Of a DNA stretch of 64,000 nucleotides, positions 25,501 through 39,279 are shown in pieces (position 1 is the first letter of the stretch; each line of letters begins with the position of its first letter). Made by a program: the position numbers and the translations under genes. The stretch spans positions 54,721,883-54,785,882 of the forward strand of contig NC_064436.1 in NCBI RefSeq assembly GCF_023343835.1. The letters run 5' to 3'. Source of the DNA: Lagopus muta. Lineage: Eukaryota; Chordata; Aves; Galliformes; Phasianidae. A model generated the notes under the pieces. That model did no database searches, was not told the DNA's origin, and was given only the letters and a program-made list of their open reading frames with translations.

Positions 25501-26831
25501 TGTGAGATTTCTGTCTACAAAAGGACAAACTGGGATGTTGCTCCATACTCAGAACTGTGTGTTCATTTACATTAGCAATCAGGAAATTAAAAAGTGGAAA
25601 TACTTGTAAGCTATGATTATCAGAATTATACAAGTCTAGAGCCAATTAACATCTCCTGAAAAACAGAAGCAGTAGATACCTGCATTTCAGTCCAAACATT
25701 TCATACAACTACTAATTTTTACTTCATCGTTCATCTTAATAATTTTGGTTGCATTTAGGAGGTCAATTAAAATCAAGAAACTAAGTATAAACAGAACATT
25801 AATTTATGTATAATAGCAGAACAAACAGAGAGAGGAGAAATGGATGCTTTTGATGTAGGTAAGAGAATTTCACCCTTTCAAGATTGGTCAGTGAGCTAAC
25901 AAGAAAAAAATCACAACATTTTCTAACATAATTTTAATGTTGTATTTTTTATAACCAACTTCAAATTTTGTCTATTAATTGATTACCTAAATGAGTGATT
26001 TTCTAGACACATAATAAATATAGCTTTCAGAATACAATTCATTATTAAATATAATAGACAATTTTCTATTTAAAAAATGACATTAAAAGACACTAAAAAC
26101 ACTTTTTTTTTCGTCTAGTGGAGAATGCCTTTAAAAAAATCCAAACTGCTCAGGTTCTGTAAAAGGAGAATGAAAAATAGGCACCAAAATTACTGTGATC
26201 CTAACTAATTATATATTGCCAGATACTGTTTCAACACACTGAGTATAGATTTTGCTCAAGAGAAGTGTCCAAAAGTGTAATTTATTACTTTCTGCATTAG
26301 GAGTTCAAATTCCCTAGGAAATGAAAATGGTTAAGATAGGCAATTTCACTTCAATCTATTCCTTCTGTATTAACAAAGCCATTAGATAGCAGAAAGAACA
26401 TATGCTTAATGACACTAGTGCAGTAATTCTCTCTAATAACATTTTTAAAGCTGCTGGTCTTCTTTTAAATTTCTGTTTTGCTTTTAAATACTCAAAGAAA
26501 ATGTTTTTGGATATTAATTGCTGTCAATGAAAACATGTAAAGTTTGAAAAGAGGCAATGCTCATCTTGAATTTTCACAGATCCATTCTGTTGCTTTAGCA
26601 TAAGCAAGTTTATTTTAACAGGAAAGACGTGCGTAGTAAGCTGTTCAAATTGATTGTTATAGCAAAGCCTTCAAACTACACTCTGCAGAGTCTAGACAAA
26701 ATTGGTAAATGAACTGTGATAGGTACCATCACTTCCAGCTACAAAACATTTTCATGCCTGTGGCTGTGTCATGTGAAATACTTTCTCAGGTAAGTCAGTT
26801 AAAAGGTTTGATAGAACTGCATTTTTTTATT
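22525..26831. other. AT-rich intergenic sequence, no gene recognised
   Basis: No gene is recognised. It contains A17 at 23789-23805, a poly-A run at 23992-24004, a possible tiny CR1 3' tip at 23951-23985, and otherwise featureless AT-rich sequence. Open frames are under 100 codons and carry no motif. Confidence 0.6.
23951..23985 (-). mobile_element. Possible CR1 3' tip
   Basis: The 'ataggatcataggatcattta' repeat (quoted in part: taggatcataggatca) resembles the reverse complement of the CR1 terminal octamer repeats. Similarity ends within about 30 bp, so this is either an extremely truncated insertion or a coincidence. Confidence 0.35.
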
Positions 26832-26887
26832 ACAAAACAAAACAAAACAAAACAAAACAAAACAAAACAAAACAAAACAAAACAAAA
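26832..26887 (+). repeat. (CAAAA)11 microsatellite
   Basis: There are about eleven consecutive CAAAA units with no interruption, ending in A7. It lies some 20-40 bp to the left of the LTR-like segment and could be length-polymorphic. Confidence 0.95.
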
Positions 26888-26904
26888 AAACCCAATTTGC
26901 CTTT

Positions 26905-27300
26905 ATAAAGGCTTATTGAATGGGAACTGCTGAATCACGGCCTGAACCTCTGATTGATCACCTGAGGCGAGCAATGAGTCAGCCACAGGAGCACAGCTGA
27001 AGGCAATTCACCTGTGCTGCCAGAAGGGGTGGAGCCTGGCTGCACCTCTCCTAGACCCATTTAAGAGCTGACTGCCAGTAGGGAAGGATCTCTTCTGGAG
27101 ATGTGCTTTGCTGGAGTTTCATAAGTGAGCTCAGGGTACAGGTAAGTGTCCTGTCTTTTCTGCTTTGGTGTAATAACTATGTAGCCAAGCTCTCTGGCAT
27201 ACCCCGTAACTATAACGTCTGTACATTCGTTGATTATACACTTATCTGCATACACTTCTCTATATCTTCTTTCATTAAAACGCAGTTGAACTTGCACTGA
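26905..27300 (+). mobile_element. Candidate solo LTR or promoter-like repeat, family uncertain
   Basis: This roughly 400-bp segment is more GC-rich than its flanks and is laid out like an LTR. A GC-rich first half ('ggggtggagcctggctgcacc', quoted in part as ggtggagcctggctgcac) is followed by a TATA-like 'catttaagagctg' at about 27058. A strong splice-donor match (cag|gtaagtg) falls at 27139-27148, and a poly-A signal variant ATTAAA near 27275 lies some 15-20 bp before the end. I cannot define flanking target duplications or name the family, so both the boundaries and the class are tentative. An unannotated noncoding exon is the alternative. Confidence 0.42.
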
Positions 27301-30300
27301 TTCAATGCAGCTTAATAGATGCTGTTAGATATGCATTTTGTCACACTTTGAAAAGTGTTATGTCTTCAAGAAACAGCTTATGAGATATCTGTTTCAAAAA
27401 GTATAAAGAAATTTATTTGTACCCACATTCTGTGTGCTTCTTTTTTTCCTAAGTTAAGGTTGGCTGGAGTAATTACCTATTTGTTTGATAATGTTCCATG
27501 TCTGCAGTGCATATACTTTAGGAAGAATATCACACAGATCTAGCAATCTCTGAAAATATTAGTTTGAATTTTCTTTAGGAAGTCAGTACAATTTCCTATT
27601 CTGGTGGGCAGAATGCAAATAGAAAAGACTTCCTACTAGTATATTTTCTCTTCTTTTTTCCACTCTGTTTTCTCCACATGTGCACCTCTGGTAAATTATT
27701 ACAAAGCGATGTATATTCAAGGGTTTGAGTTTAGTGTGTATTATATATAGGAAATACTATAGCATAGACAATATGAGACTGTTCTAAAGTTAGCTTTTAT
27801 CACAGATGCTGCCAATAGTTTATCAATGAAGTGTTTTAATGCATACAGAACACCTCTGGCCTCATCATTAAAGCTACAGTTCTCAAATACATATCATGAC
27901 TGGTGGAAAAAAAGCACCTACAAAATATTACTAGGAAGATGGCTGGAGCTTTACTAGATAGATAGATAGATATGCAGTTAAGTTCTGTGATGACACTCCT
28001 AAGCTATCTGTGAACAAAATGGTAACTTTTGACACTTTGTTAACTATGCATTGATTTCATTAGTGATATCTAAATTCAGAAAGTGAGTGAATAATTCTGT
28101 CTATTCTCTCTGTTATATGCCAAATCAAATAATACAAGTCAAAACAAATATTGCATGTTTTCAGTTGGTATTACGTACAATAATGGAAGTACATGAATAC
28201 AGGGTAGAAAGTTGGCAGGTAATAATAATTTGCCCCCTTTAGTATGAGAAGAGTACTGCATCTGCCAGGACTGTGGAATCACTTTTTGTCTCTTGCATGG
28301 ATAAAAATTGAGCTCTGCTGGCTTAGGAGATGCTCTTCGTTAAAGTGTGATTGAAGTACTTTGGTAGCAGCTGCTGCAAGCTGTGCTTTGATGATGCTAA
28401 GCCAGGCGTTGGTTGGTTTGTTTGTTTGTTTTTTTGCTGAGGTTTTGTTTGGTATACTGAGGCTCTTAGGTCTCTATTCTTTCTGCGTAACATTTGCAAA
28501 TTAATGAAAATGTTTTTGTGCAGGATTATTTAATTTCTGCAGAGTTGATGAATTTGTCTCTTCTTGTTACTTTTACTTTGACAAATGGAATTTTTGTTTA
28601 TCACACAAACTATCTTGGCTGCTCCATACTTACATTTACTGACAGTGATACTATGTCAGCTACTCCAATTCAGTTATTGCTTACGTTGTTTTTTTGGGTT
28701 CTTTCTATGTTCAGTGAGCTGGTCCCCTAACCTGAATTTAGGAAGGGGTGAAACTTAATCTTGTGGCTTAGCACTTAAATATTAAAAAATAAAAAGTCCA
28801 AAGTAATTTGAGTAATGTAGGGATTGCTTGAAGAATCATGAAGTATCAGAAAACTAAGACTTCGTTGCAGTAGGAGCATTTGAAAACAGTATTAAGAATT
28901 AGTAATAATTGCTTTTTTCCTCTATTCTAGTGCAGAAAAGGTCACGAGTGTCTGTTCAAATATATATTATTTGTTGGCAAATTTTTGTTTTTTTGAGTAA
29001 CAATTTCTAGTCTGAAATAAAAAATAAAAGAATAGGGAAAAAAAAAGACAGTTGAAGGTCTGACACACTTCTATGTTGAACTGTGGAGAGAGAGGGAAGC
29101 CGTAATCATGTATCAGAGTGTAATAGATAGGGAACGTTCCCAGTATGATTTTCAGGTTCTTCTCAATGTTTTTGAACACTGTGAATTCAACCTCTGTGAA
29201 TAGGGTACGCCTGGTAGAAAGCCTTGTATGATGTCTTAAAAGTTAACATGAACTAAATGCTCTGTGCTATAGTATCTATAGGTCTTTATTAGCAGTTTGA
29301 TTAAGTCAATTTGTATGTTGATTAACAGAGGGAGCAGCAAAATTGTACTTCTGCAATCCACTACTGATTGTTGGTTAGCTCATTAGCTAACTTATGAACA
29401 GTTTTCTTCTGTTAGTGAAACCATTATTCAAAATTGTCTTACAGCACTGCAAGTTAAAAAGCACTTAAATGCACATGCTTTTATTTGGATTTATTTATTT
29501 ACCTATTTTATCATATTAGATTTTTTGCTTTTATCATTAACTCCATGGTTGTGTTTGTCAACATCAAGAGAACAAATTCTTTTCACTCAGTTACACTGCT
29601 AATATTTCTAATTTTTTCTAAATACATGCAGATTGTGTTACTTATGGTTCACAGTTTTATTCCATTTGAAAACATTTTTTATTTCTCCAAAGTATTTAGA
29701 AATGGTCAGCTATCTTAAGGAATGAGATGTCTGGGATAGTTCACATTGGTAGTATTTTCCAACAATGTTATTATTTTAGCTTCAAGGGAAAACAACTCTC
29801 ATGTTTAATAAAGCAAAGATCATACTATACTGCATGTGAAGCGAGAGCATGAAGAAAAAATACACAGGCTTTAGGCTACAAGAGGAAAGGGAAAAAGACA
29901 TTGGAAGCATATGGTGTTACTACATGCTTATGATAAAGAGAAGGTTTTTATTATGCTTTCTACAGAAAATGTTGATGTATTTCTAATAGTAGCAATCATT
30001 ACGGAGCAAGCATTCTCATAATTGTTCATCTCATTTTCAGGAAAAGCACTAGAGCAACTTGACTTTGACAGCTGGACTAAAATATTGGTGTAAGAGTTGT
30101 TAAATAATATTATATTAAACCCCTTCATCTTCTACATTTATACTTTAGAAAGTCACGTTTTCTTTTATATGGCATATGAGGAAAGAAACTGTTAGCATTG
30201 GCTGAGAAGTCTTTCCTACAACTCCAGTCAACTGAAAATTAATGAATTACAACTTAGTTGTACGTTGTTACCACTATGACAACTAAACAAACACAGAACT

Positions 30301-33300
30301 TAAATTATAGTTGTGAAAAGATTGATGCTTCCTTATATTCACTAGTTTATAACTTTTAAGGAGAGAAATCCTTGCGTATCAGCAGAAGTGGTGTTAAAAC
30401 ATATGGGTGAAATAAAGCCTAATCCAGTCTTCTGTTTTTCTATTTTGAGCTTAGAGTTGGTAAGACAGAAGTTGTTAGTGACAACACTGTTTGACTGAAT
30501 TCCGGTGTCACAATTCTCATTCTTTGAAAATGCTATAATAATTCTGATATCTCTGGTAAAGAACAATTTGTTTTGACTGTAAGGCCTTTGTTCTTACAAT
30601 AAAATTTATCCAAATAATTTTAAACTGCTTACAGTAAGGTAATTCTGTGGTAACTAAGACCAAACGTATAAGCGGAGTGAAATGGAACTTTAAACATAAT
30701 AATTTGATTTTTTTTACTAATAAGTTGCATTTGTTTATTACAGTATTTTATCTATTCAGAGAGGTACTGACCTCTCTCCCACAGTGGTTCAGCTGTCACT
30801 GTTGGATAAGAGTTCTAATTTTGCTTTAATACACAAATCCCTCATAAGTTTCTCATTAAAACCTTGGACATATTTATTTTTTCTCCTGGTGAAGTACACC
30901 TGTGGGCTTCATGTTTGCAGCTGCCTGACACAGTCATCGAAATATGCCACCCTGTCTCTACCAGCCTGACAACAGAAGCAGTGTGTTCATGCTGGACTCT
31001 TCAGCAGTCCTGTATACACCTTCTGTGACTCAGCCAAAGATGAAGTTCATGTATAAGAAGAACATCTCAGGTTTGGTTGATTTTCTTGGTGCTTCTTTTT
31101 GTTGTTGGTTTTGTTTTTTTTTTTTCCATAAGTGGGTAGCACCAAAATACTTCTCTTAAGTGTTCTGATGTGTATTGTCTGGAAGAAGACTGACAGGATT
31201 ATAACTTAGAGGCGTCAAGCAGTACCACCATTATACCTCCATTCACTTTTTGTTAATTCTGCTACATTGGCTGTCAGTCTTAAACCATTTCTTACACAGA
31301 GAGCAGTGAGACAGAATGGGAATAAGGATTGCAGGGACTGAAGACTTGGAACAATTTTTTTCTGCATTTAAGAGGTTCTGGACATAGGATATAGAATCTC
31401 ATATATAACCTCAAAATAATTGACATGAAAAAAAAAGGAAGCATTTTCATAACAACTACATCAGTTTGTATCTAGCCAGGAAAGTGTCTAAAGTAGAATT
31501 AAGCACTAAGTTGTGTTGCTGAAAATAAAACCACAGAATCTTTGTTTAGTCTGTCTTAGTGAAACTAATATCAAGCTTTGCTTTGAGCGACGACATAATA
31601 GCAAGTTCCCTATTCTATGAGGACAGCAGCAAATCAAACTGATGTATCTACACTTGCATCTTAAATTGTGTATATCTTGGTAGATAGTCATGCCTAAGGC
31701 TAGGTTAGCTCATTCATGGAGAAAGAATTTGGTTGTTGCTGCCTTGTGTGTAAAGAAGTCTCTGCGCTTATTCTATTTGTCCTTTATTGGGTAATAACCC
31801 TTGCCATGACAGCTATCCATCTGTGCTGCTCACCTATGGTTTCAGTCCTGTGTACTCATATGCAGAAACACTGCAAATGCTACCACAGAATTCAGAATTT
31901 CACTCCACCTCATCCCTCTTACAAAGTTCCTTGCAAATGGGGAATTTTTGTCAACACCTTAGGATCTTTCTGTGAAATTATTTTTCTCCCCTTCTATAGC
32001 TTGAGATATGGTAAAAAAATTAGTCGTTCTCCAAATACAGAATAAATGAGTACATAGCTATTATACTGGTTTTTGTATTATGGTTATCTTGAAAAACATG
32101 CAAGTTCATCGGTGATGTCTAGGTTTTTCTATATAGTAATAAAGGATCATGTTTTCCATTGAAGTGGCTTCAGTATGATAGGCTCGTTTCTTTTTTTTCT
32201 TTTCCATTTGGGATGAGTAAGAGTAAAAATGATGGTTTCATTTTGACTTAATTTTTATTTACCACTGACTCTTAAACTTAGACACTTTTTATGGTAGCCC
32301 ATTTATCTACTGAAATCAGGAGGACTTCTGTTTTCATAACAAACAAACAGTTTATTCCATCATTTGAATAATGAAAGAGTGCTAAAAATTTTTTTTGAGT
32401 GGTATGTTTGGCTTTGTCATGCTGGCATTATGTTACAATGCCCTCTGTGCTGTACTTTAGATGCCTAACAACAATTTTGTCTTATATTTAAAAATACCCA
32501 GCAGGACTGTTCCATGAAAAATATAGAGGCTGTTTTTTTGTGTGCTTTCATTCAAAACTAGCTTCATTTTACAGATAAGGAAACAGAGAAAGTAAGATCT
32601 GTCAGGATTGGAAAATGAATCCAGGTTTGAGCTATAATCCTTTTAGTTGATCCTCTGAGTAAGACTGACTTAATTTATAAGGCATGTGAATAATTAGTAA
32701 GGTATCTGTTTGCTTCTGATACCTTAAAATATCTTTTTATAGTGAGTAATCCAGGTGAAAAGAAATATTCAAAGGGGAAAAAAAAGCATTAATTTTAGGG
32801 ATTTGGATATTACTGTTCCAGAGATGTAATTTTCTAATGCATTTAGACCTGAAAATTACTAGTCATTCCAATACCTATTACTGGTTTATCTGACATAAAT
32901 GGAGATTTTACTGCATCCTCCGTTATGTTTTGCTGTACATGTAACACTGTAGATTGTTAAATTTTTGCACTTATTTCAGAATTCAATCTCTTCAAAAGTA
33001 TATGATAATGCACAATTATAACAATGTTCTCATTTTGAATCAGCATGTTGCAGGCAGTTATGGCAACAAGTTGTCTTGCAATGTGTTGTCTGTCAGTGAA
33101 GTTGAGTTATTATTAATAACTGTGCTGCTTTTTCTTATTGCTATCTGAAATAGCTCAAAAAAAATTTTGAGCCCTAAAACCAAAGGATGGTTTTTGGTCC
33201 AGACAGTTCAATGCAAGTTAAAACTAAAACCCTGCATGTCTATCTTAAAAACAGAACAGATGTGGTTAATCTCAGGGCCTGTGTCATTAGTAACTATGGA

Positions 33301-35790
33301 AAAACTCTTTCACTGAATATCTTTCATCCTACAAATGCTAAACATTACAATACGTGCCTATGTTTTTATTAGCTGTATAAAATGCTAGTGAATTCCCATA
33401 GCAAGAAGTAGTTACAGAGGAAATTCTCTCTTTCAATGTTAAGTTTATAGATACTTTTTTTTTAACTCTGAAAGTAGTCTGATACAGTGGTAACAAAGAT
33501 TTGTTTTTTCTTGCTGGATAGTGATACAGCTTATGCTGTGTGTTTCTAAGACACACAGGCATACTTAGAGAAACAAATGCTGAATCTCCCTTTAGTATCA
33601 AATAAGTTTTCAAATAATTCATATTGCCTACTCTGAAATGACCAGGGATTGCCATGTAGACCCCTAGGTCAGTAATTGATGGACACTATTAGGTCTTCTC
33701 TTCAGGAAGCTACATCAGTACTTATCCCTTAGGCAATATTCTGATGCCTATGCATTTGTATTTTACAGTTTTGCAAAACCACAAACAATGTATTTCATGC
33801 TATGTCTTAAGATCTGTTGTCTGTCTCATGCTGTCAGTTGTAAGGGATTTTTGAAATGTTGGCAGTGTTTTGGAGATGGAATTGCTTTGAGCAAAAGTGC
33901 CTTCTGATTTTTTTTTTTAAACTCTTTCTCAAGGTCATGAATATTGGATACCTGATGTTGGAAAGGTTGTACCAGAACATTATTTCTATATGATTCCTAA
34001 TTTGTCAACAGTATTGGTCCAGGAATATATCACCACTATATTTCTTAGTTAATAGTGGAAAAAGCATCTAATATCTGCCATTTGGGAGATAGCTGAATTA
34101 TACAATATTTGGACAAAACAGGCCATCGGGTAAGGCTAATAGGTAGATGAGACTCATCAACTGTTAAGATAAAGGACTAGGACTCTTCCTGAGAAAGAAA
34201 ATGCTTTATTTTCTACTTAGAACATAGTACTTCTGTGTTTGCTCATGTCCTTCCCAGATCACCAAACACTCTTAAACCAGTTCATTTTTGGCATTGCCTA
34301 GCCTAGACTATTTTTCCTTGTGATTTTCAGGTTTGGCAATGTTGTTATACTATGTGGCAGATGATGCTTCATATCTCCTGTTATTGCTATCATGACATGA
34401 AAATCTACTGATAACAATTCACTGTGTATATGACTAAAGAAACAAAGTCAAACAAAACAATTTCCAGCAGTTATGCTGGTTATACAGTTATTTCCAGCTA
34501 GTTATGCTTTTAAGTATTCTTTAATTTGAAAAGGTGTAGTTGCTATATAGCCACCACAAGCTTGCAGTCTCCTGTTTGATTTGTTTTTCATCTTTATCAA
34601 TACATCATGATACACATGTCAAAGCAGTCTTTTACCTTTGCTAGTCAGTGCCACAGGGGAATGAAGGCTTGATAAACCCTGACAGCTGAAGCTAGTGTTA
34701 GCCTGACTGCTAGTTTACCAAAACTTGCCAGATTTTAAAGACTACTGTAAAGGTGTTTTTTATTTTTTTTATTTTGCCTTTGTTAAACTTGTTTCCTAGT
34801 TAAATTTATGTCCTACTTGCTCAATTCTGTCAGCCTTGTCCTGATCTCCCCACCTAATCTTTGCTATCCCTGTTTCTGACTTCGGCACAGTTCCTGGCAA
34901 TATTTGCTGCATAGACCTTTGACTTAGCAGAATGAATTTCCTTCTTATTTCCTGACCTCACTTGCCCTGGCCATGGCAGCAACTTCCCATCTCCATTTCT
35001 GTTTCCATTTAGTCTGATACTTCGTGCCCTAATAGTATTAAATGTGCACATATGCCATTTAAAAAGTAATTTATTCTATAGACCATCTTTCTCTTGTTAA
35101 AATAGGATTGAGAAGATGAAAAGATCTAACAGATTTTAAAGAATACAAGCCTGTAATTTCATTTCTGATTCAACACTGCAGTCACAACTTCTACCAATCA
35201 AAAAAAGAACTCATGTAGAGTAGGTGGTTTAGGGCAGATCATCCCTAATGAGAGTGACAATCTTTTCTATACATAGTTGTCATTCATAAAGCAGTCTTCA
35301 TTGGGTAGGATTCAGAAGCAGCCTCAAAATGTACCTTATGGAGAAAAAAATGCTTTTGCCAGAAACTGGTTTTTAGTTTTGTGACAGAGCTGAAAAAACC
35401 TGATGTGACAAGGCATTGTTGTGACTAATTGTGTGCCTTCAGGCTCATATGAAATAGGAATAACATGGAAGTTAACAATGCTGCCTTTTATGACAATAAG
35501 CCAGTTATTTTTTTCACTATACCCTGAAGCTTCATGGATCAAGTCCTGTTAAGGACTACTTGGCATAAGCTGGGAAAAAATGTTATGCATGAATATTTAC
35601 AGTTTTCCCTGATTATTTACAGTTTTCCCTGAAGCCAAAGGATGTGATATCCCTGAAAGGGTCTCCAAAGTGTTTAAACCACAATGGGAGAGAAATGCAA
35701 CAGAAGCAGACAATCCTAGTGGTCTGCCTTTGTTGCTGGCATATATGAAAGTTAGACTGAAGCTGAGAGTAAGGATTCTTTTTCCATGTC
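27301..35790. other. AT-rich intergenic sequence, no gene recognised
   Basis: This is a long interval with no recognised gene or mobile element. It contains a short (TAGA) run at 27955-27972, a T/G-rich 'tttgtttgtttg' stretch at about 28417-28433, a 20-bp hairpin (gctcaaaa/ttttgagc) at about 33163-33182, an imperfect doubled 'tttccagc..gttatgct' at 34461-34511, and a 19-bp tandem duplication at 35594-35632. Open frames stay near 100 codons or fewer and show no motifs. The 34800-35050 stretch looks slightly repeat-like but unassignable. Confidence 0.55.
35594..35632 (+). repeat. 19-bp tandem duplication, period 20
   Basis: The unit tatttacagttttccctga occurs at 35594-35612 and again, without mismatch, at 35614-35632. 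It is a simple local duplication. Confidence 0.9.
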
Positions 35791-35985
35791 ATCATAGAAT
35801 CATAGGATGGCTAAGGTTGGGAGGAACCTTAAAGATCATCCTGTTCTTACCCTCCTAGTTACCACCTACTGGGTCAGGCTGCCCAGGGCCCTATCCAATG
35901 GGCATGAATGTTTCCAAGGATGGGGCACCTGCAACTTTTTTGGACAAATTTTTTCAGTACCTCACTACTCATACAGTTATGTTCT
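35791..35985 (-). mobile_element. CR1 LINE 3' end fragment
   Basis: The + strand starts 'atcatagaatcataggatgg', the reverse complement of the CR1 octamer tail. It goes on with 'aaggttgggaggaacc', 'cttaaagatcatcc', 'tgggtcaggctgcccaggg' and 'atggggcacctgcaactt'. It shares the unusual 'gg.caa.tttttttcagt' stretch with the copy at 14823-15030, so both probably belong to one subfamily. It is 5'-truncated after about 195 bp. Confidence 0.9.
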
Positions 35986-37493
35986 CTTATAAGCCGGGAA
36001 AAGCTGGAAAGTGGTCAAAGGCTAGGGCTATCTGCATTTGCGCTATCCATTCTTAGTGGTTAAAAATTAATACTTAAATAATTGTTGGTTAATTATTTGG
36101 GAAGCCTATTTTGTCTTTCAAACGTGCTTTCAGGAATTGGATATTTGCTGTAGCCTCTTTCTAACTCTGGCTTACTGAATTTTCATGTGGTTTCCTGACT
36201 TCCTACCCCTTGCTTCTATCACAGTACATATCACTTCTGAAAATTATCTTGGATCCTTCGCAATTCTTGAGTTTATATTTGCCCTCATCTTGTCAAGCTA
36301 GTTTTGAGTGGTAGTAGTCGGTCACTGAACAGACTCAATGAATAATTTACTGAACAATTCTGCCTCTATGATAATTAAATAAGAATCGTATTGAAGGAAG
36401 GGAGGAAAATAAAAGAGAGGTAAACAAGATACATGAAAGCAAATCTTGAATGCAGTGCAAGTGCAAATTCTTTTTCAATCCTAATAATAACTTCATGTAG
36501 GAAAACTAGTAAATACTTTCTATGATTACTGTAGAGACAGGACTCTTAAGAGGTGGCATGAATTTCAGAAAACTCAAGTTCTGGTGTTCTGAAGAGCACG
36601 GTAGATCTATGAATTAAAACTGTCAATTTAGGATTAAGTTTGATTCCTGTGACAAAAGAGTGGTAGAAGCCAATCTAAATCATCTAACTGACTGAGAATG
36701 GTGTGAGTTTTCTTATGACCCCAAAATACAGTAAGCATATAGGAATGTTTAACTTCATTGGCTCTTCCAAGTTAATTCTTGCAATAAATTCTTTTTCTGC
36801 ACTGCTTTTATCTGTGACTCATACAGGCATTTTTGTTGAGCTAACATTGTGTGAGAACAAAGTAGGAGGCCATTGCATATCGGTCTAGTCTGTGATCTGG
36901 TAATTCCTCCTCTTTTCAACTCACTCTTGTGGAAGTGTAAGCTTTCATAGCTGCTAACAAACCACATCTTTCAAATTTCAAAATCAACAGAGTCACATCT
37001 AATACAGACAGCACTCGTAAACTGTATCATAGAGGTCATGATAATCTTCTTGCAGACAGATCTTTGAGATTTTGGTCAATTTAATGTTTAGCGTATTGTA
37101 AAATGTAACATTTGTTGAGGAGAGCATGTAAGTGTGATAACGTGATTTTTTTTTTTTTTTACACACATGTGAAAGGAGAAACAAAAATTAATTTGGGGCT
37201 TTCAGCATTTCAAACAATGTTGTGCTTTGTTGATCAGGGGTAGGAATTAATTTCATGTCTCTGAATGATCAACAATGTTACTACCAAGCTCTTAATAGAT
37301 AGTACTAGTCATTTGACATTGAGCATTACTTTAAAAGTGAGCACACTGAGGACATATTTGAGAATTAATCTTTTTGTTCTTAAGATCTCAATGCTCTTCT
37401 GGAAGATGTAAAAATAAAATGCACTTTCAAAGTAGGAAGAGTCATTTAAATAAGAATTTATTGTAAGAGGATAGGTGAAGTGATGGTAACCTG

Positions 37494-37533
<40 letters not shown>

Positions 37534-39279
37534 CTATTGTTTAAAAACGGAAGACTAAGAAAGACAGCTTTGTAATTATAAAAATTTATATTTATTCACT
37601 ACAATGTCCTTTCATAATAATAAATTAGAAAGAACACAGACCCACAATTGTAAGTCAAAGTTAACTGTGGTGGTATTTTTTCATTATTATAGAAAAAAAA
37701 ATTCCACTAAGTGACTTGATCTGTAACAGTTAAAATTATACAGTAAAAGAACAAAGTAATTAACAGTCTGGCTTTTAGCCTAGTCTAGTGGATCAAACTG
37801 AGAGGATGGGAAAGCTGATGACAGCAGCTAAGAGAAGTCTGCCTTATAGATTTAATAATAAATAAATATGATCAGTGACATTGCTTTATGTTCTGCTTTA
37901 GTCATTAATTAATCAAGTTATATGCACATATGGGAAGCTGCTGGGGGAGGAAAAAAAAGGTGAGTTCTGCTGCTGCATGCAGGTACAGCATGCTTTATAT
38001 ATGCATTTCCAACTCCTGATGAAAGAAGATTTTATTATTTCTGAGGGAGCTGTGGCAGCAGTGCAATTTAGCTGAACGTCAAGATGACAGTGAGTCTGCT
38101 AGCTGGCAAGACAACTGGGTAGTAAGGCAGATATATTCCTTCATTTTCCATTGAGAGTATATATTTGCCCTTAGAGGACTTTGGTCAATAACTGTAAGGT
38201 TGATCTTTGCCTCTTCTTGACCATTAAGTTGCAAGTGTGCCTTTTTTCAGATTCTTTTCATTGAAGATTAGCACGGTGTGAACTAAATTCTGAAATCCCT
38301 CCAGTTTGTTTGCGACCAAAGCTTGTTAGTTTGTTGGACTGCTTCTTTAAACAGTTTGTCCTTCAAGGCATATTAAGCATTTTTTTTTTTTTCTATCAAA
38401 GACACTATTTGCTTCCAAGCTTCCAGTCATAGCCAATGGAATTATGTTATTATTAAGTCCCAGCCTGACCTTCCAGGATCTCTTCATTTTATCTGTGATC
38501 ACTGAAGACATCTGAACATATTTGGACTGCAACTGATGAAAAGTAAGAGACTGTCAGGTTGGCATTTATGCAGAAAGAAAGATGTTTTTTTTTTTGCCTT
38601 AATCAAGTATTTCAGCTCAGAACAGATTGTGAGTCTTTCTCCAACCAACATAGAAGCATAGACAAAGTATTTGTACTGTGATTACTCCAGTGATTTTATC
38701 TGAATTTCTTTATAGCTATATCTTTCTACCATTTCATACTTATTGGGATTTCTTTCTTGTTTGCTGAGCTGACAATCATTTATCAGCATGTTTGCTTCTT
38801 CCCTGAAAGAATTTTTAAAAAATGGTTTCATTGTAGCCAGCAAATGGCACTGTACTAGACTTAATACACTTGTCTGAAGTGAAACTTCTATTGTTGTGGA
38901 CAGACAGTCTGATGTTTTGGCTCGACAAATGATGAGCTAAATCATTCAGGCATAACAAGTTTATATATAGAAAACTTGAAGTAGGAATAAAAATTAGTTG
39001 ATGCAGAAAATTTGAAACAGAATTGAAGCAAGAGAACTGGTCTTCAAGGACTTCAGAGAAGATATTTCCATGACAACAGAATACTTAGGTATGCAAATAA
39101 AGAAACAAAGCATCTTAAATTCAGTAAATACACCTCTATTTCCTAGAATAAAATCTGAACGATCAAGGAGTACCACTTATGTAGAAAAGGGTATGGTGAG
39201 CTGAGAAGATACTAGTATTTCAATTTCAGGCCAAATTATCTTCTCACTTAAATCAGTACTATTTTTTAAATTGTAGAAC
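35986..39279. other. AT-rich intergenic sequence, no gene recognised
   Basis: No gene is recognised. It contains a (TA)n microsatellite at 37499-37529, a 10-bp-arm inverted repeat (ttgttgatca/tgatcaacaa) around 37227-37275, and T-rich runs at 37147-37160 and 38586-38595. Confidence 0.6.
37499..37529 (+). repeat. (TA)15 microsatellite
   Basis: There are about fifteen uninterrupted TA units, the longest dinucleotide run in the window. It is probably polymorphic. Confidence 0.95.

Noticed and set aside
31716-32045. A 109-codon + strand open frame with hydrophobic and Cys-rich segments
   Set aside because: It resembles a membrane segment superficially, but T-rich codons give hydrophobic residues automatically. 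No family match or gene context is visible.
33163-33182. A 20-bp hairpin (gctcaaaa/ttttgagc)
   Set aside because: It is short and A/T-rich with no known partner sequence. Hairpins like this are expected by chance in this composition.
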